A DNA stretch of 64,000 nt from Siphonodentalium dalli (GCA_032622095.1 CP136063.1:215903982-215967981), one strand, 5' to 3'; positions 1 to 14,700 are shown, counted from the first letter of the stretch. The notes: generated from the letters alone by a model not told the origin. Numbers and translations are program-made.

Positions 1-1588
1 CTGCCCTACTAGCGGAAAGCCTGAGTTTATACAATACAAAAGTGTTATCTGTCTGTTATACAGACATAATATGAGGATGCTGGCCCCTATGACCCCTGAA
101 TTGAAACAGATTACCATAGTTCATATAAAGAAAGTAGGTAGCCCTCAATCAAATGGTTTCACATATTACAATGTTTTATAAGTAGCTTGGAGTCCAAAAT
201 TCAATCAACCATGACAATATGAACAAATGGGAAAATAAGGTTCCTGGAAATATTAACATCTACCATCTTGATTTTCAAAACAAGGCATCACCTACAATAG
301 TCATGTAAATTTATCTGCCCGTTACCTATTGCATAGATAAATCATATTGGCTATAAGCCATTATTTTAATTTCAAATTGAAAGCATGTGTCTGACGGGTT
401 AATATATTTTTTTAAAATCAATTAATCAGTCAATACCAAAATCATTAGAAGTGAATAGTGTGCAAAGATAACCATAGATAAGAGATATGAGGAAGAGTCC
501 ATGTACATTATAGCAAGAGTTTCATACTGCCATTAATCATTTTGACAGATAGGATTAAATAATTTGCCAGCCAGTGAGCAGTTGTTTATCCTTACCTTCA
601 TCTAACCACCCTAGAGCTCTGAACCATATGTCATCACTCAATTAATAACACATTTCACTTGGATTGACATCTATTAAAATGTACTCACATATATACGATG
701 GATATTTGATGTTGGTAATTTATTGACATCATTATATTACATGCAACTATTGCAATAAAATCTTCTTATTTTCAAAACAGGACATCACACCTATTATAAA
801 TTAATGGTATAAAATTCAAACAAATGAAAATGTCAATGACAATTTTTTAATAATTAATTTTTGTATTATTATAAAAGTTAAAATTGAGCAAGGAGTTCAA
901 TCTATAAAAAATCAATTTTACCCATTTTTTTTTCTTTCCAAAAAGGGTCATAACTCCTTTAAAATAAATCGGAACAAACCCATATTCAAACTAAATCTGT
1001 ATTTTGAGCTGAGAAACTCATAGCAAATTTGGTTCCAATCAGATAAAAAAAAAATTGAGTTATGGCAGCATGCATGAATTCTAAGTCGAAAAAGGCCATA
1101 ACTCTGAATATTTGAACTCGATCTGTATTTTGGCCTGAGAAACCGAATTACAGAATTTGGTTCCGATCGGATAGAAAATGTTTGAGTTACATACAGACGG
1201 GGACAGACAGACTAACGACGAGTGGTCAAATTGGACGTCGAGACTATGTGTACCATACTATGGTATGGGTACACAAAAAACAAAATCAGACAAGTCTGGT
1301 ATTCTGAGTTATTGTTGTGAAAGATACATATACCTAATATGAATGGAATCGATTGACATTTGTCAAGTTTTCATGCTAACGGTCATAAAATAGCTAAATA
1401 TGGGCAAACTAATGGCCATAAGTAAGGCAAGAAATATCGTACAACCCTCACTTTCGAACTCTATCAAGATATTGTTGTTAAAGATAGCTATAGCCATATA
1501 GGCAAAAAAAGCACATCGGGAAGCCACAAAAATCCTGAATATTCGAAGTTTTAAACAAAATCCTGAAAAATAAAATCCCTGATCACTT
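1..1588. other. Intronic region, left edge: dispersed repeats only
   Basis: The next DEK exon was looked for on the minus strand and not found. Contents: a tagcggaaagcctg fragment at the very start (also seen inverted or direct at 10676, 11490, 15770 and 19752), a block at 410-560 related to 10233-10330, and a ...gccataactctgaa... repeat at 900-1275 ending accatactatggtatgggtac. The rest is unassigned AT-rich DNA. Confidence 0.5.
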
Positions 1589-2568
1589 AGGCCAAAACAA
1601 ATTGAATGCGTGTTTCCCGTAACCTGACCGACTGTCTTAAAACCCCCCTACCCAAGTTCATTTTATTGGTTTTAAATAAAAAAAAAAATCAATCTTATAA
1701 ACCGACCGACCGCATGGTTAACCAAACTGTGTACGCGTGGTTCCATTTTATCTGATTCACCTCGCGAGATAAATGATATCTTTGATATATTTATATATTT
1801 TTCGCAAAGCCACATCGTCACTCTTCAAACGGAAAGTCAAATTACGACCGGACACTATACCGGAAGATCACGAGTTATCGTTCTTCTTCGCTGACCGGAG
1901 GCACGTGTTTGTGTTGATATGGAGTATTTATAACATGGATGTTCTCCGAGGTTGATTCGAACCGAAATTCGAACGCGGGAACAAGTTCTTTTCAACAAGG
2001 TGGTCGCACATGGGTCGATTCCCACTTGCATAATTCACGACTGTTGTGGGAAAAAAACCTGCATTTTAAAGATAATAGAAATCAAAGATGGTGGTGTGGC
2101 GGGATATTGTTTGTCGGTCATCAATATAATTGGGATATTATGGGGCAGCCCTTGGGGCCATTGATACCTGTGCCCATTGTGCAGGTCCCAATGGGGACGT
2201 AAAAACATCTCTGAAAAAACATTACAGGACAGTTTTCCCTATTTGTATTAATTGTTTCAATGCCGGGCCGATGCCTATTGTGGCCAAGCCACATGGCAAG
2301 GCAGTGCCTGTTTCAGGTTTATAAAGTAATTTTAGTAAACTGTCTACTGTTATCTGTTTTATATGTTTCCCCTCAATATATCAGTTTTATCACCAATTTG
2401 TTGGTTGCTCTGGGTCATTGTATGGTGTTTGATGGTGGTTAGGCATGGCCCACACGAGACCATAAAAAAAAAAAAAGGAAAAAATAAAATAAAATGAAAA
2501 GCCTACTGCCCGCCCCTATTTTTTTTGGGCTCGTTATGGGAAACATGCATTCAATTTGTTTTGGCCTT
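1589..2568. mobile_element. Element with about 35-bp terminal inverted repeats, family unassigned
   Basis: The left end aggccaaaacaaattgaatg-c, then gtgtttcccgtaac, is matched by the inverted right end at about 2534-2568 (gttatgggaaacatgcattc and on). No clear target duplication was resolved. The interior includes a coding relic. A similar internal sequence (aaaaaaatagggncgg...gtaggc) also appears at 57010-57050. Confidence 0.6.
2130..2324 (+). pseudogene. Cys-rich coding relic inside the 1589-2568 element
   Basis: The frame reads CAHCAGPNGDVKTSLKKHYR, then VFPICINCFNAGPMPIVAKP, before a stop. The paired CxxC motifs and protein-like composition suggest a fragment of a transposon-borne or captured zinc-binding domain. 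There is no intact start or full domain, and I cannot name the family. Confidence 0.3.
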
Positions 2569-2655
2569 ATTTAATTTTGTCTTGCAATGAGCTTGTGCAT
2601 CACTCATTTTAAGATTCTCCATGTCAGAGTCCACCAAACTTTTACAAATACTCAC

Positions 2656-2750
2656 TTGGACAATTTTGTAAGCCGCTTTTTATAGTCTGCATCATCCTTC
2701 TTACAATCGGCTCCACAGAACTGCCGGAGGTGCTTCTTTATTTCTGATTG
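2656..2750 (-). CDS. DEK: DEK coding exon 5, pseudo-SAP domain (last exon in window)
   Basis: A strong polypyrimidine acceptor (tttttttttttcag, ending 2751) and a gtgagt donor at 2655 bound a 95-bp exon, phase 0 in and 2 out. It encodes QSEIKKHLRQFCG then DADYKKRLTKLS. This parallels vertebrate SLKKNVGQFSG...QYKKKEEMLKKF within the pseudo-SAP domain. The GFPFEK core is not conserved. The following exon, which should carry the SAP box, was not found between 1 and 2655. Confidence 0.8.
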
Positions 2751-5700
2751 CTGAAAAAAAAAAGTTTCATAGCATAATATTTTCTGTGTCATGTTGAATT
2801 ATTGTTCTCTTTCTCAATCTAAATATAATTGAGAGAGCCTCATTTTTTGGAGGGGGATGGGGTTCTATTTCTTATTAGACTGCTTCTATTTGTAAGTAAA
2901 GGACTATAAAACAATTATTACATATCTATCAACGTAATTCGCATGATCGCACGACGTTCCAGGCATGTGATAATTCTCAGAATCGCACTAGTGCAATCTG
3001 TCGACGGAACTATTTCATTCAGTGTTGTTAGACTGGCTCTCGCCGTTACTATTTTTACTTTTCAACTTTTCAACGCAAGGGCGACAACTCACTTGCCGAA
3101 ATCGCAGCGCGCTGATCGGGTTATATTTTTGGAAAATCTGGGAAAACCCAATTAACATCTTTGAGCGGGTCAAGACAGGTCAAGTTAACTCGCGGATAGA
3201 TGGGCTCCCTGTCTGATTGTTGCGTTAACCCTAAAATGCCGTTAAAACTCAATTAAATTCACATTTTCTGTACCGGAGATGTACGATTATGAGTCAACTT
3301 ACTGTAATACGGAGATATGTAATAAAAACTCGATTTGTTGGCGGAACGCGATACCTTTCGTGCGGGACGCAAAAAAAAGAGTGTCACTCCGCCAACATAT
3401 CTCGTGCGATAATTTCGTCAAAATCCAGACACTCATGCGGTTCTATCTATATATTAAGTAGATACATTAGAATATAGTTGGATCCAGTAAATTAGGTCTG
3501 GACCAAGCCTTTGGCATCAAATCACATTGATCCGACAATGTCCACTGGGTGTGTTGCAAGTATGGATGTGGTGCCACCATCAACACAAAGAACGACAGTT
3601 TAGTTCTGTAATGAGTTAATTCAATCATCTAGCTGATTCCGACCAGGTACAACACATGCATTTTCTGATTACATACCTGTTACTGTACTTGCAGGTAATA
3701 ATGAAAATTGTTATAAAGAGCATCCATTCTTCTGTAAACAAAACCACCAGACAATAAAGAGCGTTTTAATTGATAATATTGATTATTCAGTCTTTGATAT
3801 AGTTCAGGAATATTTTACAAAGAAATTTAGCTGATATATCTATACACAAAAATAGACCTTGAATCTAATTCCATTTCCTTTCTTGTGTATGGGTTCTTAC
3901 ACTAAGGGCTGCATCCCAGTCAGGTATGTGTGGTGCAAAATTCAAAGAAATTTGCACTGTATATTTGAGTGCAATTCCATAGTTTTCTGAAAATTAACAG
4001 CAACAGCCAATCCATTGATGAAATCTCATGCCATCACGATGGATGTCTAATTGTTCCTGTGGGCTGCAAAGTTTATTTTTGCCCAGACACTACAGTATGC
4101 TTTAATATCACACTATACGTATAAAAGAGATGAAAAATTGCATTCCGGGATGCACCCCACAATTCGAAATCACCCCACAATGTACTTTATTCTTGACTGC
4201 ATACCCCACAATGTAGCTCTGGTGAGAGCAGACTGACGGATGGACAGGCGATCGAGGAGTGATTACTATAGCTTCTCCAGAGACTTTGTCTCAGGTGATC
4301 TAAAAACTTATATTGACTGATATAATACTTACGGTTCCTCTCCCTCTCATGAAAAACATCTGGTACAATGGCCTCAAATCGTCTGCTTTTGTTTTCTCAA
4401 TTTGATGACTAACTGTAAAATAGTAAATAGAATTTTGCAATCCACCATTATGTGAGTGACATCTTTTTATTGTGCAGTAATATAATTGAATGTACTGCAT
4501 GCAAACTACTGACTATAAAACGTTTTATAAGTTGGCTAATGGCATGACCTTTTCATCGAAGGATGATTTTACAGCGAAGAAAAGCTCATTATAATTGTTT
4601 TATAAATGGACTCTTGTATCATATAATACTTATTATTATCCATCCCTTAACTAACACCATTTCCGATTGGGCAAAAGCCGCCACGTGATAGTCTTGGAAA
4701 AAGTCATATTGGACTCCCGAAAGTCATATTGGACTCCCGACTGTACAATATGACTTCTCATATTGGACTCCGTGACGTCACGAATTAACTCTATTGCGAA
4801 ATGAATCGGTGAAATTGTGATGCGCGCGCAACATTGATGGATTTTAGCAGACGTTTCACTTCCGCATTGAGTTTTGTTCTCACTTCCGTGTTTACTTTTC
4901 CAAATCATGCTTTCTGATGATCAATAAACGGTACAGGCTTTTATAGAGAACTAAGTGCCGACAAATACCAAAAATTACCACAAAAGTTTTATTTCCAAAT
5001 TTGGATAAACATACAGATGGATAATAAAAATGTCATTATACAATGTTGTGTACAGTATGAGTTTTTTCTTGTACTCGTCAGGTTGTGGTGAAAAGTCATA
5101 TTGGACTCGACACTGGCGTAAAGTCCAATATGACTTTTCACCACAACCTGGACTCGTACAAGAAAAACACATACTGTACACAACATTGTATAATAACTTT
5201 ATATTGGATCCCATAAAGGTGATGTTAGAGAGTAAAACTTCAGCCTTTATGATTCTCTCCCTGATAGGTCCAATTTGAATACCGTAGACTGCAGTGTTTC
5301 TGCCAGGGGAAAATAAATGAGTCCGTATTCAGCCGTTTTGGGGAAACAAATAACGTGATGGGGCGACCATGGTTTGTCCCATTGGGAGAAAAATTTGGTA
5401 AATGTCACTGAAAAGTAGTCATTTCCTTGCACTTGAGATACTCACAAGGCAATCCAAATCTATGAATATTACACAAGTTGATCATTTCCATGGATGCAGT
5501 AATTCTGTTGATGGTACCCAGAGCATTAATCATGTAATTACGCCTGTGAGACCGCCGTCTGATTGAAGACTAAATAAATGAACAAGCTACGAGTTACAGT
5601 GTTTACAAATTTATGATTCCGACATGTATAATTAAACCCTAAAAACGTCCTTGTATTGACTATAATACCCAGCAAGGAGAATTGAATTAAGTATTTCCTT

Positions 5701-8700
5701 GAAAAAGAAACCGAAATGATATATTCTGTCAATCGTAAAACTGTTTTTTTTACTGCAGAAGATATTTATAGCGGCGTAATATGAATGGTAGCCAAATCGT
5801 ATAAACTCAGTACAGTAGCTTGTTCAATAGTCTGCATTAATCCAACAACTATAGTTAGGACCACTGCTATGAACTGTTTTAGCCACCGTGTTGAAATATA
5901 ATTGAGCTGTGGTGGGAAATGTGAACGTTGTTGTTTATGCGTTTGTGCTTGGGGCCCCAGACGGGATAACAAAACTATTATTGACAGTACTTTGTCTGAT
6001 CTCCGAGCGCGAGTAGTTTCATCCACTGAAATCCCATGCACAAAATATTTACGGTAATTTTACCGGTGAAAATTTTACTTGTTTTGAAAAAAACTATATA
6101 GTCTTAAGTTCTTAACTGTTCTAATGAGGCATTTTTAATTATAAATTGTATATTGTGTATTGTATACAGATATTCTATTAAATCATATTGAGTGCTTTTG
6201 GAAATGGCAAATTGCGCTTTGCAATGAAGTTTATGATGAGCTACTAGCTGCACGTTAGTCGATCGTTACTTTGATCCGTCGGGTGCAATTTTATAGCCAT
6301 GCATGGTCACCATTGCGCATGCAGTAGCCAAAGTAAACAAAGCTTTTTTAATGTCTATGCATTTAAACTCTAAAAATAATTAATATACAAGAATTTTTAA
6401 TTTTAAGAAAAGTAGTTTGTGTCGGACACCATTTCTCAATCCAACTTTTGCACTTTTTGGAGTTGCAGATTTATTATGTAAACAATTGCACATGCTTGCT
6501 TACTATTAAAATAGAGCTTTAAATGTGCAATTGAAAGTACTTAAGTTATTAAATGTTCTTAGTTAAAACAAAGATCTGCATGAGAATCTATAATATCCAA
6601 ACTCATTTAACCATTTGAGTGCCAGGGGCCGATCTCATCGGCCCTAAACCTACAAAATAAGTCTGTTAAAGAAGATAAGAATAAATTAATAAAATTGTAA
6701 AAAAAAAAAAATTAAATTTTTTATTTTTTAGGCCAATGCATCTTCGCATATATATTTAGAGAATGCATTGGCACAGGGTATATGGATTGATACAAAAATC
6801 GACCTGGCACTCAAAGGGTTAAAAGAATTTCTGTCAAAAGTGTGTGTTAACAAATTACAATAATACAACCGATATATTGTTGTCAGTCTACCGGCTTCCT
6901 ATGTGCTCTCACGTCTGTCAACAGTTGTAAATTAATTGCATGTACTTGGTTACAATGCAGGTATTTAAATAACCTGTTCGTGTATATTATAAGCTCCACT
7001 GGTTAAGAACACATTAATCACTATTGTAACACTGCTATCCAACTTGTCAAGTTTATTGCTTTAATCCGATTATCATCAGACATCACTGATCATACATACC
7101 ATCGATGTTGGTATTCAATAATAAACCTTTGGAAACAAAATTAAAAGCTTTTACAACTCCTTGATTAGTCCTTTCTGTTTATTTTAACCCTTTCAGTGCC
7201 AAGTCCGATTTTTGTATCAACCCATATTCCTTGATCATTTTTCATAATCAATAAATTTGAAAAATGATCAAGGAAATATGGGTTGATACAAAAATCGAAC
7301 TTGGCACTGAAAGGGTTAATGGACACCCACATTACAGCAGTGACCATTTCCAAAAATTTCAAATTTACTGTAACAATTAATTTCTTCAGATATTAAGTCA
7401 TTATAAAGTCAATATTTTTTATTTATAAATAAACCGATATTTGAAAATAAATAAGTGTTTCTTAATAAATCATGATTTTCTTAAGTCTATCCACTTCTGA
7501 ACGATATTAAAAAGAGGTTTGTTTGTCCACTCCCGACCGACTCATTTTTACACCCCCGACCGAAATATTTTTATTGCACTTCCCTAAAATTGTTTTTGTT
7601 TTTGTTTGTTTGTCAAAATCGGCTAATCCCAATCGGAACCCTCGGTACTTTCCGTCGATTCCTCGGAATGTAAATCGGAATCTTCGGTGCAACCCGTTTC
7701 CTCTTAGCGGCAATCCTTTGCGGTCCGGAACATATTACTCCGTACTTTTTCTACATCAGGTACCGGCTCGTCGGAACTACTCCGTGTGCATAATCGAGTC
7801 GTTTACGTTACGGAATCGACCGAAATGAGCCGAATGATTCCGGCTGTCAAGGTCGTTTGCGACCGCAGAAAAGGTTTCCAAAATAGACAATGCGTCTGAA
7901 ATCGGAGACAACATAGCCGCGCTCGAATAAGAGAAAGTTTCTCAGAAACTTCAGTGTGACACTTTGTGTCGGTAATAAAAAGAACATTATGTTCTAAGAC
8001 TAAACAGCCATAGTCCAACGAATTAGACTCTTCGTGTTAAGATATATTTTAATATTTGGACATTTACGATTATCTTAACCCTGAAGGATTAAGAGGTCTA
8101 TAAACGTCCAAATATTAAAATTCCTCTTAATCCAAAAGTTTAATTTGTTGGACTAAAACAGCCCGTGCAAACTAGCGTTTTAGTTCAAAATATAATCATT
8201 ATCATGGGACATTTATTGAACGAAGTGTCCAGCGATGTGGAATGTGAGCCTTCCAGTGTGGAATTGAGTTGAAGTTTCAGGGACCTAGATATCTTTACTT
8301 CTGAGTGTAAAGAACCCATTCAGATTGCTTAATTTGGACTTAGAAAAAACACTCAAATTTGTGAAATTTACATTGACTGAGAGAGTGCCTGAAAGTGAAA
8401 CAGCACAAACACTGAGGAAGGATCAGCGCACTAATGCTTTCGATATACTTTTGGGAACATCAAAAGAAAAGGTTCTGTCCAAGTTTCTTCCAAAGGAAAA
8501 CATGAATCTTTAAATGATAAATATATTATTATTAAAATTAATAAATTAAAAATAATTAAAACAATTATTGAGTTAAATTGTGCTATTATTACTCACAACC
8601 TTTCTTTGAGAATATGTCACAAATATGCCATGGGGTGTCCACTTTATATTCCTCCCCCACCCTGTCCCAACCAATCCCACCGCGACGGCTACCCAGTCCT

Positions 8701-11700
8701 TGTTCAATTCCGGCTTGTATATAGCTTGGATTGAGAATATTTTGAAGGTTTCATGGCTGCAGCAGGCATGCTCCAACACTGGTGACTGGAGACGACTCAG
8801 ATGACACCACTCTGGATATAAGTTGTAAGACCATGTGTTCAATGAATAAAATCTGAGAGACACTGTCAGGCCACCCCACACGCCTAAATGTAACTGCCCC
8901 TATCTTCTGACTAAAAATCCGGGATACATGCATCGATCCTGCCATGTGTGCCCCGACCCTTGATATACATCAATTGAACTACAATCTTGTGAAGTTCATG
9001 TTGAATTTGCGTTTTATTCTTCGCAAGATAGTCTGGACACTGTTGTGGGCCTAACTGCACAAGGGACCCTGACATATTAAAGAGATACAAGGTGGTGCTG
9101 CCAGTGTTCAAGAAATGTGCAGAAATTCACAAGGAGGAGTCCAAGATAAAGTCCTAATGACAAGTTTCAGCAACATAACTAGTCAAATAAAGCATGCCGA
9201 ATCATGATATTTGTGATATGTTTTATTATATGGGAAAATTATAACATGGTATAAATATCAGGTCTAATGAAAAAAAATAAAAATATTTACCTACCTACCT
9301 ACCCACTTCCAAAATCTAGGGCCGGGAGTGGACAAACACAAATATTTTTAATAGTGGCCTCTCCCTATTTTGGACTGAAGTCTGCCTAAAATCTCCAGAG
9401 GGAGCAGTCACTTCTCCCTATTTTCCAACCCTGGCTTGGGGCCTGACCCTGAGGCTGGTTCCTGATTCACTGTAACTCACCAAATGGCATATCACAAAGT
9501 TTTGTTCCCTTGCCAACCGGCATTTCAAACTTCTTTTCTGCTGGTGAGGAGGCGCTCATCTCAAACCGTTCAACCTTTTTCTTTTCTCTTTTTCTGCCAC
9601 GTTCCAACACCAGGGGCCTTTCTAACAGTCCCACTGAAATATAAAGAGACTTGTTATAATAAAAGGTCGGCCGACCACAGTGTCCCCCGACAACGTGGCA
9701 AGTCAATGGCCGCTTTGTTAAAGAATTTTTTTTAAATGTCGATGGCCGCTTTGTCAAAGAAATTAAAAAAAATGTTGAAATGTTCTAAGTCGAAAGGGTT
9801 AATAATTCCGTAAAAAAATTATTTTTCCGTCATCTATATACATGTTGCACATCTGCAATATGTGGGTAACAATACGCTGAAGTTTCAAATATCTACGATC
9901 AAAACTGTAGGAGGAGTTGATTACACCATGAAGGTACCCTCATACAGAAAATTATAAAAAAAAAAATTCAAAGTCGAAAGGCCCATAACTCTGGGAAAAT
10001 CATTGGATCAAACTCAAATTCGAACTTGACCTGTATTTTGATATGAACGACCCACAAAAAAAACAGAATTTCCAATTAATCAATCCATATAATCAAGAGG
10101 AGACTGAGCACACAGATAGAGTAGTGCCCTAAATAATCGACTCCTTAATAACCACAGAAGAATTATGGGTAACTTATCAGGATTTGGTAGGAAATATGGC
10201 TTGTTGCCATTCATCGGAAACTCTCACTGAAAAGTTAATATTAATCAATACCAAAATCTATACAAGTGAAGAGTGTGTAAAGATAAACCTAGATAAGAAA
10301 TAGGAGGATGAGCCCATGTATACCATGCATCTATGGAATCCTTGGGAAGGGTTAATTTTTTTCTAAGCAGATCAATGTAAATATTCAAGACATTTATACA
10401 GGTGAGGGGTCTGTCATCAGAAGCCCTGCAATGAAATTTCAAGAGATTTTGAGGAACAAGAGTGCCATCCATTAATAATCACATTTTAAGATATATGATA
10501 AACAGTGAACCACCATCACAGTTTATCTTTGCCTCTAGCCACTGGCCAGAATAGCAACTGCATGTCATTACTCTTTAATGGACTTCATGGGGAATGACAT
10601 TAAGCTAAGAGAATGCCATTCATTTCAAGTACAAATGTGCACCTTATAGCTTTCTAAAGTGGCTTTAGATCAGGGTTTCCGCTAGGGGTTGGGGGAATGT
10701 GGCCGTATTTGAGACGCACATACCAGGTGCCCTGTCAGGAGAAAATTTCCTTGCACTTGAGACAACAAGCAGGAACATTCAAGCTTTGTATAGAAACCAA
10801 ATTAAAACAGATTGTCTTTCTTAGATCTCAAAGTTAATGAACCAAAAGCATGTAAGCACAACAGTACAGAATGGATACAACTTTTATTTAAACAGTAGCA
10901 ATATTAAAAGCTGACTTCAAAGACTACTGCGGTTGGCAAAAGACACATTGTCACAATGTCTAGCAGTAACAGATGTTACGTCATGAGATGAGCATGTGCT
11001 ATACACATGTTCTGCATGCCTGGTTTCTTTGTATTTGGTTCAGAGTACGATCAAAACAAATTGTTGTTGAATCAAAAGCCATTCCTCAGACGGAGATGAC
11101 ATTATGCTGGATTCGTATAATGGATAATTTCATATTCATTGGATAGGGAATCAATGCATGATTTTGAGGGGAAATAATGGGTCAAAAAGTTGGGACTTAT
11201 TGACAGTAATCTACGGTAAATTAAAATGCGAGAGGCTGACTACTACTAAATATTCGCCCGAAAAAGTGTTACACAGGATGGTGTAGACAACTGTACATGT
11301 GGTCCATGCTGCTAATCACGTCATACTCAGGCACCAAGTGTAGGATTCCTTGCAATCTGTTAATCATCTGACTCGGTGATCGCTCGTCTTGTGTAAAAAG
11401 GGGACTCTCAGCTAGGTCTGTGGCTATTTTGTGAACTATATTAAGCAAAGGTTGGTGAGGGGAATGAGGCCGCTGGACGGCCGGCCTGCCGTAGTAGCGG
11501 AAACCCTGCTTTAGATATACAGAATATATAGAAGATATAGAATGGGACGTGTATGTGTATAATATGCGTAAGAGGGGAAATTTGGGCTGGTGGAAAGGGG
11601 CCATAAAAGGGACACACCGCCCCTCTGGTGGACCCTGCTATTTACGTACATTTAAGTTCTTGATCTGCTTCTTCGACCTCTTCTTTGTCTTCATCTTCTT

Positions 11701-14700
11701 TATTTGCTTTCTTGTCAACTTCATCCGCATCAACTTCCTCAGGAGGTTCATCCTTTTTAGGTTTGTCACTTTTATCGCCAGTCTCATCAATTTCAATACT
11801 TCCATTTTCCTCGGGCTTGTGTTCCTCTAATTTTGCATCTCCATTCTCTTCTGGGGCATCTCCGTCATCTTTTATATCTTCAGTTGTTTTTTCCTTTGCC
11901 TTTGCCTCAACAGTCTCTTTTATGGAATCAACTTTTGAATCATCAGGAGCAACCTCAGTTTCCATTGGTTCCTGCAGAAAAAAATAATATTAAGTTATTT
12001 TATTCTCATATTTTACAACTTTAAACTTACATTTTACTATTCAGCCACTATACTCGCTTAACAGGTGCAAGATTTAACTATTAAAACCTCCATTCAGAAC
12101 GATGGAAATATGTAAATAATTCAGGGCCTATAATTTGTACATGAATCAGAATCGATTCTCGCAAATGATTCTTGCAAAGTGAGACATGAGAATCAACTAC
12201 GGTATGGTTCTCATATAAAGTACATATCCCTGCTTTGTTAGTCATATTATAGGTACTACAGGATGTTCTTATATTTAGCTAACAGCACATACAATAAATA
12301 TAGCAATTATGCATTCCTGTCACATTCACATCAATTCACTTGACTGAAGATACAGGGAAAGGGTCACTTTTTAAAAGATCTTAAAGATATTATTTGAAAA
12401 ATTGGCTAAATTCATCTCTTGAGAAAAGTTAAAATTAAAGCACAAGCAGTCACAAGACTTTCTCTCATTGCATTGAATTTTCAAAATGCCCTTCCAACCA
12501 CCTTTATTATGGAACAATTAAGTGATACTCCACACACCACTCCCACCCAACTTGTGGCATATCATGATTTGAATTTGATTCTCGTACCATCAAACTTGTG
12601 AATCAACTTTGATTCTCACAAAAATTGATGGATTTTAAGGCATGAAATATGCAGTCTTTAACATGGTTCTTGCAGCTATTTTGATACGGAATTCAAGGGT
12701 TTTCAAGGAGTATTCAGGGTCAAAATTCAAGGGTTATCAAGGAGGTATATACTCAAAAGGATTTTCTTCAAGAACCTGTGGAACACCACAACCTGGAAAA
12801 AGTAGGGTGCTGTGCTAACAGTATTTATTCCACACCTGTTGGAATGAGACACATGTACATGTATTCAATGAATACCAACCATTGAATACAAATTGTTGTA
12901 TACCACAAGAGGAATACAAGCCGGAACTACTTCAAGTTGACATTATTTCCAAAGAGCGATGATATACCCCTCTGGACAAAACAAGTGTCCACTTAACCGC
13001 GGTGCGGTTTGCGTTGCCACCGCGGCCGAACTGCAACTACACTGCAGCTCCACCAGCTGACTGCAGTTGGGCCACGGTGTACTTGCCGTTCGGCCGCGGT
13101 GTAGTTGCTGTACGGCCGCGGTGTACTTGCCGTTCGACCGCGGTGTACTTGCCGTTCGGCTGCGGTGTACTTGCCGTTCGGCTGCGGTGTACTTGCCGTT
13201 CGGCCGCGGTGTACTTGTCGTTCTTAGAATGATGTTGAAAAGCACAAAGAGGGCACCATAAATGTGGTTTGATTGAGCCCATTATTTAAATACCGTCAGC
13301 CAGACGATCTATTATGTTTGAGGTCTAATCCGTCTGGTGACAAGGTGTGATAATCTTGTAAGTAGTCAACGTCCTACCGGTAAACTATCATAAAATCAAG
13401 GTGTCATAATCCATCCTGATTAGAAGAGGCCCCCGCTGTTAATTATTAGGTGACACGAAAGTGTGATGTTGCCGACAACAAACTCCATCTAGATTTGGTA
13501 GCACGTGTCTTTTTGAGATTCATCAGTGTTATCATTTATTGAAAATGCAGCCCAAAATTATATTGCAATTAATGCTCGGATGCTCGCATCATTTGCGCTA
13601 TGTTTAGGTCTAATCTACTGATCACGTGGGGTAGGACAGCTCATTATTTACCAGGGTTTTATCCAGTGGGAATGATTGATCACGTTCATAAACAGGCCTG
13701 CACATTTCAAAATTATGTGTAACTTATTTTTCGTTCGCCTGGTTTGTGCTTAGGCAGGGTTTCCGCCAGCCGGCTGTGGGTCCGTCCCACGGACCCATTC
13801 CCCCGTCGGTCATTGCATGAAATCCCGCTCATACACAAATAAATGACATAATTAAAAACTTATTCAGTCTTGTCTGTGTCGACAGGCTATATATCTACAC
13901 TTATTTTCATTAATATTGACAAAATGAAATTGACACAGATCATCTCCCGAAAAAAAAACAATAAGAATAGCACGCAAATACATTGGAGCAAAACATCAAA
14001 GGCGGCGAACATCAGTACAATCAGAATGGCTCGAGCTTCACGTGCGTCAGCTGCAGACTTATTTCGTCAGCAAATCGGTGTCATAAAGGGTGTTTTTTGA
14101 TGTCTCATTCAGTTCCAGGAAACCACAGAATTATTGCTGAGCATGTTGCAATAATATGGCCATAGACAATGGTTCCGATTGTTGTTGACCTCAACAAGTT
14201 TTGTAAATAACTGTTCGAAAATTTTACGAATGGTCCTCGGAAAGTGAATTTAGTGGCGCTAGTCTGCTAGCGTCACCAAATTCGCCTTCTGTGGAGTTAA
14301 TTCTTGAATATTAAAATACATTTTCCAAGCCCTTGAATTCCTTAGGTTTCCGACCCCATCCGGAAAACCCTTGATTCCCTTCAAACCGTGGGGAAAAAGT
14401 CACGAATAGTTGCCCAATAGAGCGATTGTTAGATCATTATAAATTAGTTCTAATTATTATAAATTAGAATTTCCAATTACGCAAGGAAAGACTCAAGCTG
14501 AAAGTCTTGAGTTTACTCTCGTGTCTGGAATAAACGTGCATGCACGTTTATTAAATTTCGGAAGATTTTCAACCCTGCACGAAGCTTATTCCAGTCTGCA
14601 CGTTTATTTAATTTTGTGTATTGTGTCTATTGTGATTTTGAAGACAGGTCTTGACAGGCAATTTTGTTTTCCCCCACAACAAATCTTGATCGAGTGTTGT

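Larger units (their letters stand above)
4413..9480. other. DEK intron 3
   Basis: Holds the 4690 and 5034 foldbacks, a cagtgtttctgccagggg fragment at about 5291, two TTAA MITEs (6611, 7188) and the 7519-9345 element. The stretch 5450-6600 shows no gene or clear repeat. Confidence 0.5.

Noticed and set aside
8573-8881. 102-codon minus-strand ORF
   Set aside because: Lies inside the 7519-9345 element, opposite a more protein-like plus-strand reading; neither is intact, so it was not called as a gene.
9484-9735. 83-codon plus-strand ORF
   Set aside because: Antisense to DEK exon 3 (9481-9633), which has both splice sites and family match.
11685-11987. Ser/Phe-rich plus-strand ORF of 100 codons
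   Set aside because: Antisense shadow of the acidic DEK exon 2.
12943-13282. Several overlapping ORFs on both strands
   Set aside because: All arise from the 22-bp GC-rich minisatellite.
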